Made by a program: the position numbers and the translations under genes. The notes under the pieces were generated by a model. It saw only the letters and a list, made by a program, of their open reading frames with translations, did no database searches and was not told the DNA's origin. Source: a virus. Taken from it: a DNA stretch of 35,309 bases. Shown here in pieces: positions 29,923 to 34,793 of this stretch. The stretch covers positions 1 to 35,309 of the IMG/VR virus record IMGVR_UViG_3300011116_000049, one strand, 5' to 3'. Within the stretch, counting starts at the first letter, position 1. Every line of letters starts with the position of its first letter.

Positions 29923-30071
29923 CAGTAGCAACTGGTGTTACAACTGTTCCCATAACAGCAAGTTGTGCAAGTGACATATTTGCCATTTGCATAGACTGTG
30001 TGGGTTACGCAAGAAGCCCAAGTTGTCAAAGTGGTAACGGCAATCCAAGTGCCGATCAAAGCTTTTTTCAT
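29922..30071 (-). CDS. Cysteine-rich secreted peptide, 49 aa
   Basis: ATG 30071 with GGAG upstream, stop overlapping the terminase start (TGATG). The product begins MKKALIGTWIAVTTLTTWAS, a Sec-type signal sequence, then Cys21 (a lipobox-like ASC), and ends with six Cys within the last 15 residues (CTTCCYGNSCNTSCY contains five, plus Cys21). The mature peptide would be about 28 residues, exported and disulfide-bonded or lipid-anchored. A secreted peptide placed between an SSB-like gene and terminase is unexpected; function unknown. Confidence 0.7.
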   Translation of the reverse strand: MKKALIGTWIAVTTLTTWASCVTHTVYANGKYVTCTTCCYGNSCNTSCY

Positions 30072-30088
30072 GTCAGTCTCCAAGTTGG

Positions 30089-30370
30089 TCAAAAGGGAAT
30101 GTCGTCATCCATGTCCACCGCATTCTTGCTTGGTTGTTGTTGTACAAGAGCGGGTTTCTTTGGTGAGTAGTTGTTACCAGTCTGTGATTCAACAGGAGCG
30201 CCCAGTTTCAAACTGAACCAGACGCTGCCATCAGGATTGACATTGCGCCAAGCTGATAGCCAGTACTGTTGACCAGATTGGTCTGTCCACTTGCCTGTTA
30301 AGTCAGCGTGTGAATCTTTTTCTTTCTTGGGATTTTTACGCAGGTTCCCACCTGCTTTTGGTGCATCCAT
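30089..30370 (-). CDS. Small SSB-like DNA-binding protein
   Basis: A 93-aa protein with a basic N-terminus (GGNLRKNPKKEKDSHADL), a short strand-rich core (GKWTDQSGQQYWLSAWRNVN and VWFSLKLG) and a C-terminus ending DMDDDIPF. The final DDDIPF is identical to the acidic tip by which bacterial SSB recruits repair and replication proteins. A shortened OB-like single-strand binding protein is likely, or a mimic of the SSB tail. GGAG precedes ATG 30370. Upstream lies a structured leader. Confidence 0.6.
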   Translation of the reverse strand: MDAPKAGGNLRKNPKKEKDSHADLTGKWTDQSGQQYWLSAWRNVNPDGSVWFSLKLGAPVESQTGNNYSPKKPALVQQQPSKNAVDMDDDIPF

Positions 30371-30400
30371 CTGTTTATCTCCTTTGATGCGTTACAAAAC

Positions 30401-30516
30401 TGTTGGCAGTACCAACACGGCTGGGGACTGGCAAGCCCTCTGTATTACCAGAGGCAATCCCCATGCGTGTTGAGGGTGCTCTAACACCCCACAACTCGTC
30501 TCTGCTGAAACAGAGA
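30401..30516. ncRNA. Structured region with five hairpins, candidate regulatory RNA or leader
   Basis: Paired arms: TGTTGG/CCAACA (30401-30406, 30412-30417); CAACACG/CGTGTTG (30413-30419, 30466-30472) enclosing TGGGGA/TCCCCA (30422-30427, 30458-30463) and CCTCTG/CAGAGG (30437-30442, 30449-30454); GGGTG/CACCC (30474-30478, 30485-30489); TCTCTG/CAGAGA (30499-30504, 30511-30516). The first two pairings share CCAACA and cannot form together, as in an attenuator or riboswitch. It lies in front of the SSB-like gene, so it may be its minus-strand leader; the expressed strand is not known. Confidence 0.5.
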
Positions 30517-30566
30517 AGTTTCTGACAAACTAAGTCTCAACGATTAAATGCTATCACAGTGAAATC

Positions 30567-30595
30567 TTGCACACAACAAATATTTGTGGCATAGT
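30567..30595 (+). promoter_or_regulatory. Promoter candidate for the lone plus-strand gene
   Basis: TTGCAC (30567-30572) and CATAGT (30590-30595), spaced by 17 bp, match 4 of 6 bases of each sigma70 hexamer. The -10 box ends 7 nt before ATG 30603, giving a leaderless mRNA like those proposed for the RHH and winged-helix genes. Confidence 0.45.
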
Positions 30596-30602
30596 GCAGT
30601 AC

Positions 30603-30791
30603 ATGGGGCCATCACTCAGCCCTCCAGAAGGTAGGCAGCTAACCAACTGGGATAAACGTACTGAATCCATTGGTACTTCTAGTAGAGCAATCGAACGGGG
30701 ACACACAGGTGGAGCCAACAGCCAACAACTGCTGGTTAAGTTAGATAAACAAGGTGCTGCATCCATTTATGGATATTCTCACTTTTTTTAG
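30603..30791 (+). CDS. Small plus-strand protein, 62 aa, likely leaderless
   Basis: The product starts MGPSLSPPEGRQLTNWDKRT and ends YGYSHFF; it is balanced in charge and has no unusual runs, so it looks coded rather than random. It is the only plus-strand gene candidate outside the recombination cassette, lying in a large gap. No Shine-Dalgarno precedes ATG 30603, but the -10 box position fits a leaderless start. An in-frame ATG at 30567 lies upstream of the -10. Just after it, ATCCAT-TT-ATGGAT and CTCACT/AGTGAG hairpins with a T7 run could end the transcript. I do not recognise the family. Confidence 0.45.
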   Translation: MGPSLSPPEGRQLTNWDKRTESIGTSSRAIERGHTGGANSQQLLVKLDKQGAASIYGYSHFF

Positions 30792-30795
30792 TGAG
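30761..30795 (+). terminator. Weak terminator-like hairpins after the plus-strand gene
   Basis: ATCCAT-TT-ATGGAT (30761-30774) and CTCACT/AGTGAG (30778-30783, 30790-30795) surround a run of seven T (30783-30789). The T-run is in the second loop rather than after a GC stem, so this is at best a weak or non-classical terminator. Confidence 0.3.
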
Positions 30796-30809
30796 TGCCA
30801 TAGTTCGAG

Positions 30810-30837
30810 TGTCAACAATGTTTTGTCCACAGGACAA
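30810..30837. promoter_or_regulatory. Inverted repeat TTGTCC-ACA-GGACAA next to a minus-strand -35 box
   Basis: Perfect 6-bp arms with 3-bp spacer (30823-30837), the form of a dimer operator. Beside it the minus strand has TTGACA (30815-30810), a consensus -35 box, though the matching -10 (about 17 bp away) is poor. A regulated minus-strand promoter reading into the structured leader and SSB-like operon would explain both elements. Confidence 0.4.
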
Positions 30838-31086
30838 TAACAGCATCCAACGCCAATAAACGCCAAACTGATTTCTGCAAAAAAAAGCTACCAGGCTGAT
30901 TTTGAGAAAAAATTTGAGTCATGTACCCCTACGCTGAGGTGGGGTGGTGGGGGGGCAAAGGGTCGATCTTTGGTGGAAAGTATTACAAGCATTGGTAAGC
31001 ATATGTACCCCCATGCACCACAGAATTGTAGTAATACTCGCTTTATACAATGTCCATTATGTTAAATCAGATCTAGATGCTACTGC
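30838..31086. other. Non-coding region with A/T-rich runs, short repeats and a G-quadruplex motif
   Basis: No convincing gene. It contains two ACGCCAA copies about 10 bp apart (near 30850-30867), runs of A, ATGTACCCC twice, and a G-rich stretch 30941-30962 whose G-tracts (4, 7 and 3) could form a four-tract quadruplex on the plus strand. An ATGCTA/TAGCAT inverted repeat (31077-31082, 31093-31098) lies at the end of the winged-helix gene. Together with the nearby palindrome this is a candidate replication origin or regulatory region; there is no direct proof. Confidence 0.35.
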
Positions 31087-31728
31087 TTAAGTTAGCATTT
31101 TAGACAGTATGCGCTCAATGTCTGCAATGCTGGCATTGGTTCCAGCTTCTTGCTGTGCGATGGCGAACAGCTCTGTTCCTACAGCTTTGCGAATTGCTTC
31201 TAATTGAAATTCTCTATCATTTTCAACTAGTTGATCACCAGGATCTATCGATTCCAGTTTGCTATCACTCTGTACAGATACTTTTTTGCTTCTTTTGCTC
31301 ATGTTCTCTCCTTTTGCTTGTGTCATAAGTGGTTGATTTTCTTGCAGATATGGTGCTGTCTCGCCAGCAATTGCAATGATGTCTTCAAGCTTCATGTCTG
31401 ACTTATAAATAATCTGTCTCGTATGCGCTCTCTCTCCTTTGTACCCATGATAGAGAACCTTTATATAACCTTTTTTAATTAATTGCCTAGTATGAATTGC
31501 AATGGTATTCATGGTTACATTGAAATGATCTGCAAGTCTCTTTAATCCAACCCATGTCAGACCAGCTCTGTTGCTGTAAGCACAGAACATGAGCAAGGTT
31601 CGCAATTGCATCTCTGTGAGATCTCTGTCTGTGATTGCTCTAATTGGAACCACTGCAAATTGTCTAAGATCTGGCGCTTGCTCTTTTTTTAGAATTCTCG
31701 GCTTTTTTGGCAGCTTTATTGTTTCCAT
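31087..31728 (-). CDS. Winged-helix DNA-binding protein, possible replication initiator or regulator
   Basis: A 213-aa protein. Residues ~28-110 form a helix-turn-helix/winged-helix unit: RAITDRDLTEMQLRTLLMFC, SNRAGLTWVGLKRLADHFNV, TMNTIAIHTRQLIKKGYIKV and a wing with HTRQIIYKS. This resembles HTH_36-type or plasmid Rep-like domains. The C-terminal part is charged and linker-like with a final helix. ATG 31728 lacks a good Shine-Dalgarno, and CATAAT lies 7 nt upstream, so a leaderless mRNA is likely. Next to the large non-coding region, it may bind an origin or operator there. Confidence 0.65.
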   Translation of the reverse strand: METIKLPKKPRILKKEQAPDLRQFAVVPIRAITDRDLTEMQLRTLLMFCAYSNRAGLTWVGLKRLADHFNVTMNTIAIHTRQLIKKGYIKVLYHGYKGERAHTRQIIYKSDMKLEDIIAIAGETAPYLQENQPLMTQAKGENMSKRSKKVSVQSDSKLESIDPGDQLVENDREFQLEAIRKAVGTELFAIAQQEAGTNASIADIERILSKMLT

Positions 31729-31735
31729 GCCTTAC

Positions 31736-31741
31736 ATTATG
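31736..31741 (-). promoter_or_regulatory. -10 box of leaderless promoter for the winged-helix gene
   Basis: Minus strand CATAAT, 5 of 6 to consensus, 7 nt before ATG 31728. It follows directly after a terminator for the upstream operon, so the gene needs its own promoter. The region at -35 overlaps the terminator stem and shows no good hexamer. Confidence 0.5.
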
Positions 31742-31750
31742 CACAGACAT

Positions 31751-31772
31751 AAAAAAACCCCCAAATGGGGGC
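31751..31772 (-). terminator. Rho-independent terminator after the TrfB-like operon
   Basis: Minus strand: GCCCCCA (31772-31766), short loop, TGGGGG (31763-31758) followed by seven T (31757-31751). It separates the small-gene operon (34793 to 31795) from the winged-helix gene. Confidence 0.88.
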
Positions 31773-31794
31773 TTCTAAGCTGGTTTGCTGGCTT

Positions 31795-32007
31795 CTAATA
31801 TCTGATTGCTCCCTTGTTTGCCAGTCTCTGTGCTGTCTTGATTCTGTTCACAGATGCGCTTATTGTGCTTTGAGAGCATTCTAGGAACCTAGAAGCTTCT
31901 GTCTGTGTCATGCCTTGAACCAGTACCGCATAAGCTCCTCTGCTGGCTTTGCTGTCTTTTCTCATGCCAACCAGCTCATGTAATGCAAAGAATTGGTCTG
32001 CTGTCAT
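31795..32007 (-). CDS. TrfB/KorA-like helix-turn-helix regulator
   Basis: Read from ATG 32007 (70 aa), which overlaps the upstream stop as ATGA; the open frame continues upstream but overlaps another gene. MTADQFFALHELVGMRK opens the protein, then AYAVLVQGMTQTEASRFLEC (~25-44) and SQSTISASVNRIKTAQRLA (45-63) form the helix-turn-helix. This is the pattern of the TrfB/KorA family, repressors best known from IncP plasmids and also seen as stand-alone genes in phages. It ends the operon just before a terminator and probably controls early genes. Confidence 0.75.
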   Translation of the reverse strand: MTADQFFALHELVGMRKDSKASRGAYAVLVQGMTQTEASRFLECSQSTISASVNRIKTAQRLANKGAIRY

Positions 32008-32228
32008 GGTTGATCCTCCAAAATTGATTGCATGAATCGGATCTCCTCCCTTGCATACTGTCTCAAGATTGCAAGAATCTGCTCTCCCTTTTCGCCACTG
32101 AAAAAGATTCCAGCAAAGCCCCCATCCTCTTGTCTCAATGCATCTTGTATGCTCTTGCAAGCTTGATCTAGGGCATTCTCTGCAAGCTGGTCTATTCCCT
32201 CCTTGGTGTATTTATGCCATGGCTTCAT
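32004..32228 (-). CDS. Hypothetical helical protein, 74 aa
   Basis: Begins MKPWHKYTKEGIDQLAENAL and is predicted mostly helical with many Gln, Glu, Ala and Ile (EKGEQILAILRQYAREEIRF). No motif is recognised. ATGA overlaps on both sides place it firmly in the operon; GAGGAG lies before ATG 32228. Possibly a small anti-host or regulatory protein, but nothing in the sequence says which. Confidence 0.6.
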   Translation of the reverse strand: MKPWHKYTKEGIDQLAENALDQACKSIQDALRQEDGGFAGIFFSGEKGEQILAILRQYAREEIRFMQSILEDQP

Positions 32229-32392
32229 AGTGAGATCTCCTCAAGACCTAGATCCTCTTGAATGGTTGCCATTGCTGTGCATACATCATCCCATGCTTGA
32301 TCATTCTCTTTGCTACCCTCTGGAATGACAAATTGTCTGTAACCCTCAAGCGCCAACCAGACAATCTTTATTGAATCTTGAATATCTATCAT
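32225..32392 (-). CDS. Hypothetical acidic protein, 55 aa
   Basis: The product begins MIDIQDSIKIVWLALEGYRQ and ends QEDLGLEEISL. It is acidic and likely two helices. GGAGACACAAGC precedes ATG 32392, and the stop overlaps the next start as ATGA. Function unknown. Confidence 0.65.
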   Translation of the reverse strand: MIDIQDSIKIVWLALEGYRQFVIPEGSKENDQAWDDVCTAMATIQEDLGLEEISL

Positions 32393-32676
32393 GCTTGTGT
32401 CTCCTTGTTGACAAAATCTAGGGCTTCTTGCAATGTGTTGAATTCTGTGATTGCTTCCAATTCATCTTCGTTGATGTACTTTGCAACAGCAAATTGCAGA
32501 CCGCCAACTTCCCTTCTTGCTGGATCGGCATAATCGCAAAAGATGCGATATCTCATATCCTCAAATTCTGCTTCAAAGCTTGGGCAAATGTCGTTGTGCC
32601 ATGATGAATCGATCCAGTTACTAGGTAATGTCAATTCATAATCAAAGTCTGGAAACTCTGTCTTGTAATTGCTCAT
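32389..32676 (-). CDS. Hypothetical phage protein, 95 aa
   Basis: Starts MSNYKTEFPDFDYELTLPSN; acidic, with aromatic-rich strands (WIDSSWHNDICPSFEAEFED, MRYRIFCDYADPARREVGGL) and a helical C-terminus. The strand pattern suggests a compact alpha/beta fold. AAGGAGACAACAAA lies before ATG 32676. The 4-nt overlaps with both neighbours indicate an operon of early accessory genes. No function assigned. Confidence 0.65.
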   Translation of the reverse strand: MSNYKTEFPDFDYELTLPSNWIDSSWHNDICPSFEAEFEDMRYRIFCDYADPARREVGGLQFAVAKYINEDELEAITEFNTLQEALDFVNKETQA

Positions 32677-32870
32677 TTTGTTGTCTCCTTCTGTAGATTG
32701 ATGGTTGGTAATTCATTGGTTGCACACTCCCAAAATGCATCGATTGATTCATACAACACAATGCATTCTTGATTAATACCTACAACCCTCCCATCTTTAA
32801 GATGGACAAGATGTAAGTCTGGATATTCAAATTCAATTTTTGCAATGAATCCATGCTTTGCAAATTCCAT
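32673..32870 (-). CDS. Hypothetical protein, 65 aa
   Basis: Begins MEFAKHGFIAKIEFEYPDLH and has a strand-rich first half (LVHLKDGRVVGINQECIVLY) followed by a short helix. It resembles a small beta-barrel-like protein, but I know no family. AAGGAGACAACAAA lies before ATG 32870, almost the same leader as for the next gene (32676). Confidence 0.6.
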   Translation of the reverse strand: MEFAKHGFIAKIEFEYPDLHLVHLKDGRVVGINQECIVLYESIDAFWECATNELPTINLQKETTK

Positions 32871-32882
32871 TTTGTTGTCTCC

Positions 32883-33533
32883 TTAGTGTGCTTTGTAGGA
32901 TATGGTTTTTGTTGTCCAGCATTCACGACAATCTAGGCATTTGCCTTGCTGGTTCGGTGCATTGCATTCTGTTCCCATGGGCTTTGTTGTGTGAACATTA
33001 GAAATAGCAATATTGGCAATGCCTTGCAAGCTTGCTGGAACAGTGACAGCTTTGTCAACATACATTGCAGACAGTCTCACAATCAAATTCTTAGGCAATG
33101 ATCCATGCTTTGCAATGTATTCTTTGACCATTGCATATTCCCTTGTTGGCAACCAATGCTGGCAATGTGGTGTCTGCTTTGCTACTTGTGCAATCTTTTC
33201 AAGATGCCAAAGCCCTTGCAGATCTCCAGCATCATGCCATCTGAAATAGGGATCCGATCCAATACTCGCAACCATTGAATCAACCCAAAATTCATCATTC
33301 AGACTATCAAGTCTTGCGTGTTGTGCTGGTTCAATATTGTTTGCATATTGCAAATAATTGCCTTTGTTTGCGTAACACATGGAACAGATGGAACCCTCGA
33401 GCTTTGCCATCTTGAATCCAGTCTTGCAAGCCACTGTAGGCAATGAATAAGACTTGCAAGGCATTTTGCTGGTCTGTGTCAATCCAGCATTGATTGCGTG
33501 AGCTTCTTTTTTGAGCATGATGATCTTTTGCAT
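32883..33533 (-). CDS. Gp88-family phage protein with two cysteine clusters
   Basis: A 216-aa protein from ATG 33533 (GGGGGTGATC upstream). It has CKSYSLPTVACKTG (Cys26, Cys36), SICSMCYANKGNY (Cys50, Cys53), FRWHDAGDLQG (97-107) and a C-terminal Cys190/Cys199/Cys202/Cys205 group (GKCLDCRECW). This matches the layout of the phage gene-product-88 family known from mycobacteriophages and many environmental phages. The cysteines suggest iron-sulfur or zinc binding. Biochemical activity is not established to my knowledge. Confidence 0.75.
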   Translation of the reverse strand: MQKIIMLKKEAHAINAGLTQTSKMPCKSYSLPTVACKTGFKMAKLEGSICSMCYANKGNYLQYANNIEPAQHARLDSLNDEFWVDSMVASIGSDPYFRWHDAGDLQGLWHLEKIAQVAKQTPHCQHWLPTREYAMVKEYIAKHGSLPKNLIVRLSAMYVDKAVTVPASLQGIANIAISNVHTTKPMGTECNAPNQQGKCLDCRECWTTKTISYKAH

Positions 33534-33535
33534 GA

Positions 33536-33619
33536 TCACCCCCAAACCAAAAGAATGACCAGCAAACTAGGCAAAGCCAGCAAGCAAGCCACAATTACAT
33601 AAAAGTCTTGTTTGTCCAT
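33536..33619 (-). CDS. Tiny membrane protein, 27 aa
   Basis: A very short gene with a strong AAGGAGA ahead of ATG 33619; the product, MDKQDFYVIVACLLALPSLL and seven more residues, is one transmembrane helix. Its leader shares 19 nt with that of the recombination operon (1786-1804). The stop overlaps the GGGG that serves the next gene. Function unknown; small phage membrane peptides can act on host membranes or as exclusion factors. Confidence 0.6.
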   Translation of the reverse strand: MDKQDFYVIVACLLALPSLLVILLVWG

Positions 33620-33941
33620 CTTGAATTCTCCTTAGTAGGTAGGTTTTTCAGATCTATCGAAGCAGAATTGCTATCGATGCACAGAATTTATTGCTTCTAT
33701 GTGCGATATGAAATAGGTGTTTACCCTAGATCATGCAATTATTTATTGACACAAGCGCAAAATGTATAGATCAAGCCATTGCAGATATTCAATGTGTTAT
33801 TTTGTTTGCAATGCAATCTCTGCCAGTATTACAAGCCCTTTTCATGGCATTGCATACAGTAAACAATGCCACCTACAGTCTGGCCAAAACTTAAATTGAG
33901 TCCTGGTCAACCAACACTGGTATGGGGCGCTTGGCAAATTT
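33620..33941. other. Intergenic control region, about 320 bp
   Basis: No clear gene. It holds the leader element at 33627-33645, A/T-rich DNA and several TGCA-type repeats: ATCATGCAA (33730-33738, identical to part of the 1765-1778 operator) and TTGCAATGCAATC (33806-33818). A possible minus-strand promoter is TTGAAT and TATACA about 18 bp apart (near 33792-33764). It probably contains the start of the operon running to 31795; a 53-codon plus-strand frame is discussed under rejected items. Confidence 0.45.
33627..33645 (-). promoter_or_regulatory. Leader/RBS element, second copy
   Basis: Minus strand AACCTACCTACTAAGGAGA, identical over 19 nt to 1786-1804, ending in the Shine-Dalgarno of the 27-aa membrane gene. 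The following bases (ATTCAAG versus GTTCA) are also close. The shared leader suggests common control of two early operons. Confidence 0.6.
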
Positions 33942-34145
33942 CTATTCAGAATTGCTGGAATTTTCCGCAGCATTTGCCTTCTGCGCCAGCATAATTTTTA
34001 CCAGATCTTGCTTGATACCCCTGTATATGCCCAATGGCTCAGAATCAAGATCCTTTGCTTTACCCCATGCGTATTCTTTCCAGCCTGGTGTGCTTGCCAA
34101 CATCACCAAATTATTCAACGCATCAGAATACACTTGCTTAATCAT
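33942..34145 (-). CDS. Hypothetical protein, 67 aa
   Basis: From ATG 34145, overlapping the end of the 33-aa membrane gene by 8 nt. The product begins MIKQVYSDALNNLVMLASTP and has a Lys-rich helix and a Ser/Asn tail (ENSSNSE). An upstream in-frame start at 34181 is not supported by a ribosome site. No family recognised. Confidence 0.55.
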   Translation of the reverse strand: MIKQVYSDALNNLVMLASTPGWKEYAWGKAKDLDSEPLGIYRGIKQDLVKIMLAQKANAAENSSNSE

Positions 34146-34239
34146 TCTCTTGTATCCACGCCAGCCAGTATGCAAACGCAATCAATCCACCAATGGTGAT
34201 GGCTGCGCCAATGAATAAACACAAGATGGTTGCAATCAT
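34138..34239 (-). CDS. Tiny membrane protein, 33 aa
   Basis: ATG 34239 follows AGGAGCAAAGAA and overlaps the upstream stop as ATGA. The product starts MIATILCLFIGAAITIGGLI and is one transmembrane helix with a short acidic end (WIQEND). Size, ribosome site and overlaps support a real gene too short for common gene finders. Function unknown. Confidence 0.6.
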   Translation of the reverse strand: MIATILCLFIGAAITIGGLIAFAYWLAWIQEND

Positions 34240-34406
34240 TTCTTTGCTCCTGATAAAGCTTTGGAATAGATGAACACTTGGTTCTTGGCGTTGATGCCTT
34301 GCTTATCCTGCTTGCGCTTGGCATACTCCTCGCCTTGCTTGAACCGCTTCATCTTCTCGTCCCGTGTCCAAATGCTTGCGCCTTTGTAATCAAATGCTGA
34401 GTTCAT
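34236..34406 (-). CDS. Small basic protein, 56 aa
   Basis: The product starts MNSAFDYKGASIWTRDEKMK and is rich in Lys, Arg and Gln (RFKQGEEYAKRKQDKQGINA). GGAGATGAAAAA precedes ATG 34406. The stop overlaps the 33-aa gene as ATGA and the start overlaps the upstream stop. Possibly nucleic-acid binding from charge alone; no family recognised. Confidence 0.6.
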   Translation of the reverse strand: MNSAFDYKGASIWTRDEKMKRFKQGEEYAKRKQDKQGINAKNQVFIYSKALSGAKK

Positions 34407-34603
34407 TTTTTCATCTCCCGCAAATAAATGGCAATACTGGATAACGTATCTTTGCCAAACGATTTCAAAAAATCATGCTCAATTCTGTACGCTGCCATCT
34501 CCAGCGCAGAGTTCCACCCAGCAATGTATTGATCATCTTTTAGATTGGCTTTCACCGCCATTTGCCTGGCTGAACTCTCTTGTTCCCATTGGTTAAATTC
34601 CAT
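34403..34603 (-). CDS. Hypothetical protein, 66 aa
   Basis: Begins MEFNQWEQESSARQMAVKAN and continues as a mostly helical protein (QYIAGWNSALEMAAYRIEHD). It overlaps the preceding HTH gene by 11 nt. AAAAGGAAACCAG before ATG 34603 contains a usable ribosome site. No function can be assigned. Confidence 0.6.
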   Translation of the reverse strand: MEFNQWEQESSARQMAVKANLKDDQYIAGWNSALEMAAYRIEHDFLKSFGKDTLSSIAIYLREMKK

Positions 34604-34793
34604 CTGGTTTCCTTTTGCTTGATGGCTTGAATTTGCCAGCTTTGCGAAAGATGGTTCTCAAACTGTTGTAGTTCACACCAAATCTGTTGGCAATCTCCAG
34701 CTTGCTGAACCCTTGGTCGAACAAACTGAATGCTCTGCGCTCGTCAATCTGAATCGGTTTGCGTCCTGATCCTTTTCTAGCTCCCCCATGCAT
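34593..34793 (-). CDS. Helix-turn-helix DNA-binding protein, 66 aa
   Basis: Begins HGGARKGSGRKP after the Met, a basic AT-hook-like start, followed by RRAFSLFDQGFSKLEIANRF (19-38) and GVNYNSLRTIFRKAG, a resolvase/transposase-type helix-turn-helix, and a basic tail. It follows immediately after frame B of the methyltransferase region (TAA then ATG) and overlaps frame A by 17 nt; GGAGAG lies about 8 nt ahead. A regulator of the downstream operon, or a DNA-binding accessory of the methyltransferase, is plausible. Confidence 0.7.
   Translation of the reverse strand: MHGGARKGSGRKPIQIDERRAFSLFDQGFSKLEIANRFGVNYNSLRTIFRKAGKFKPSSKRKPDGI

Noticed and set aside
30554-30766. 70-codon minus-strand frame opposite the lone plus-strand gene
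   Set aside because: No ribosome site and Cys/Ser/Pro-rich composition typical of an antisense shadow; the plus-strand frame has the better signals.
30941-30962. G-rich tract as evidence for a specific function
   Set aside because: Quadruplex potential alone is weak; listed only as part of the non-coding region.
33733-33894. 53-codon plus-strand frame (begins MQLFIDTSAK) in the 320-bp control region
   Set aside because: No ribosome site, no -10 box at the leaderless distance, opposite to the surrounding operon; openness over 160 nt is not enough. Kept only as a note.
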